Below are positions 5,207 to 5,966 of a stretch of 5,966 bases of DNA, in pieces. The notes beneath the pieces were generated by a model that saw only the letters and a program-made list of their open reading frames with translations, ran no database searches and was not told the DNA's origin. Where the stretch lies: the NCBI GenBank assembly GCA_003354225.1, contig PIVH01000390.1, positions 1-5,966 on the forward strand. Reading direction: 5' to 3'. Both the position numbers and the translations under genes were made by a program. The stretch is from Globobulimina sp. Taxonomy: Eukaryota; Foraminifera; Rotaliida. Numbering within the stretch: the stretch's first letter is position 1; the number at the start of each line of letters is the position of its first letter.

Positions 5207-5966
5207 ATGTATTCCATATATAACACAACAGATTCCTTTACAAAATTCGATTCGGGTATCCCTAATTCAGACTCTCTTGTCTGCGGTAAAGTGTTGCATA
5301 GTGGAAGTGCTGATACTGGTACTTGTGTTAAATGTTCAGTGCAAGGTCATTTAGGTGATACATGTATGGCCACCATGGCTCAACGTTATTATTTGTTAAG
5401 TAATCGTAGTGCATTGTTACAAGGTATTGTGCCAAATAAACTTTTTATGCTTACATTGAATAAAGAACAAATTGATTGGGTAAATAAACATCCTAACGTT
5501 GTATCTATTGGCCAAATGAAGACCCCTCGTGCACCACCTATGAATTTGCCTACAAATCCTTTTGGCAAACCAGTTCGTACTGCAGCAATACAAGCACCAG
5601 TAGTGGCCAGGAAGAAAGTTGATAATATTCCGACATATAATCCGATTCAAACTCACGATCAACTTAAAGCAATCAAAGACAAGCAAGTAAGTAATAAACC
5701 TCGTCCACAAATAGACAAGAAAGTAATAATTGAAGATCAAATGGAAACGGACGAAGTACAATCAGAAGTATCAGTGCAATCGATTGATGGTTCTACGTCA
5801 ACAAGTAAACCTGATTCAAGTTCATATCAAGGAGCAAGAAAGATATTATTGCCATTACCGGTTGCAACATCAGAGCCAATAACGCAATTCCCAGGTTTAC
5901 AACCAACAAATCCACGATATGACAGCCCATTACATCATCCTGGTCGTTCTACATTTGTTGCTAAGC
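5207..5966 (+). CDS. CCHC zinc-knuckle protein, partial (runs off the right edge)
   Basis: Seen: 253 complete codons open from ATG at 5207 to the end of the window, with no stop. The same frame is open upstream to a TAA at 5141-5143. Near the N-terminus is a perfect CCHC knuckle (C40, C43, H48, C53). A short possibly helical segment follows (about residues 61-95, including LSNRSALLQGIVPN and LNKEQIDWVNKHP), then a Pro-rich stretch, a Lys-rich patch and a long Ser/Thr/Pro/Glu-rich region that looks disordered. An alternative start is the ATG at 5375 in a perfect GCCACCATGG context, but that would leave the knuckle out. Known: CCHC knuckles of this spacing bind single-stranded nucleic acid and are typical of Gag and some cellular RNA-binding proteins. 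Inference: a second nucleic-acid-binding protein of the same element, or an adjacent gene. It does not resemble the first gene outside the knuckle. Confidence 0.65.
   Translation, partial: MYSIYNTTDSFTKFDSGIPNSDSLVCGKVLHSGSADTGTCVKCSVQGHLGDTCMATMAQRYYLLSNRSALLQGIVPNKLFMLTLNKEQIDWVNKHPNVVSIGQMKTPRAPPMNLPTNPFGKPVRTAAIQAPVVARKKVDNIPTYNPIQTHDQLKAIKDKQVSNKPRPQIDKKVIIEDQMETDEVQSEVSVQSIDGSTSTSKPDSSSYQGARKILLPLPVATSEPITQFPGLQPTNPRYDSPLHHPGRSTFVAK
5324..5365 (+). other. CCHC zinc knuckle of the second gene
   Basis: CVKCSVQGHLGDTC has exact C-x2-C-x4-H-x4-C spacing at residues 40-53, with the conserved Gly before His. The aromatic residue that follows His in the other two knuckles is Leu here. The exact spacing argues that coding extends at least this far 5', whichever start is used. 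Confidence 0.82.

Noticed and set aside
5309-5326. Asp-Thr-Gly-Thr in the second gene (residues 36-39), resembling a protease active site
   Set aside because: It runs straight into the CCHC knuckle and is not followed by a glycine-rich flap or an ILG-type element at retropepsin spacing, so it is most likely chance.
5417-5761. Minus-strand 114-residue frame
   Set aside because: It lies wholly opposite the second gene, its translation is a Phe/Ile/Tyr-rich shadow, and it has no motif.
1-5966. CRISPR array, rRNA, tRNA or bacterial operon signals
   Set aside because: No regularly spaced direct repeats, cloverleaf-like T-arm sequences or Shine-Dalgarno-led gene starts were seen, and the gene content is eukaryotic retroelement-like.

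Overview
The window looks like eukaryotic, probably invertebrate-animal, DNA that carries retroelement-type genes. The evidence is one very long uninterrupted frame with a capsid-like region, a Gag-type CCHC zinc knuckle and a retropepsin. There are no bacterial ribosome-binding sites or operon packing. An AT-rich spacer of about 640 bases holds a canonical AATAAA and GT-AG splice-like signals. The species cannot be named from this sequence.

Layout. Positions 1-4566 form one open plus-strand frame. Its first ATG is at 88, giving 1492 codons to the TAA-type end at 4564-4566, but the frame is open back to base 1, so the true 5' end may lie outside the window. Order of parts: basic N-terminus, capsid-like region, an unassigned helical region, Arg-rich stretch plus CCHC knuckle, a long linker, a DTGS retropepsin, then an unusual extension of about 650 residues. 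That extension holds a second CCHC knuckle, repeats of a G-x-x-[IL]-T-x3-A-W module and three copies of a Cys module, C-x-D-x5-C-D-x-C-x4-P-C. No reverse transcriptase, RNase H or integrase is visible in the window.

Positions 4567-5206 are an AT-rich spacer with short inverted and tandem repeats, a possible polyadenylation signal (4889-4894) and a candidate 60-base intron (5101-5160). From 5207 a second plus-strand frame runs open off the right edge (253 codons). It carries its own CCHC knuckle near the N-terminus, followed by a Pro/Ser-rich, probably disordered region. It has no stop in the window.

How the genes might work together: the first product looks able to assemble (capsid), bind nucleic acid (knuckles) and process itself (protease). 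The second product is another nucleic-acid-binding knuckle protein on the same strand. Either they are parts of one unusual LTR-type element whose polymerase lies outside the window, or the first is a host-adopted gag-pro gene. The window alone cannot decide. All residue numbers for the first gene count the ATG at 88 as residue 1.
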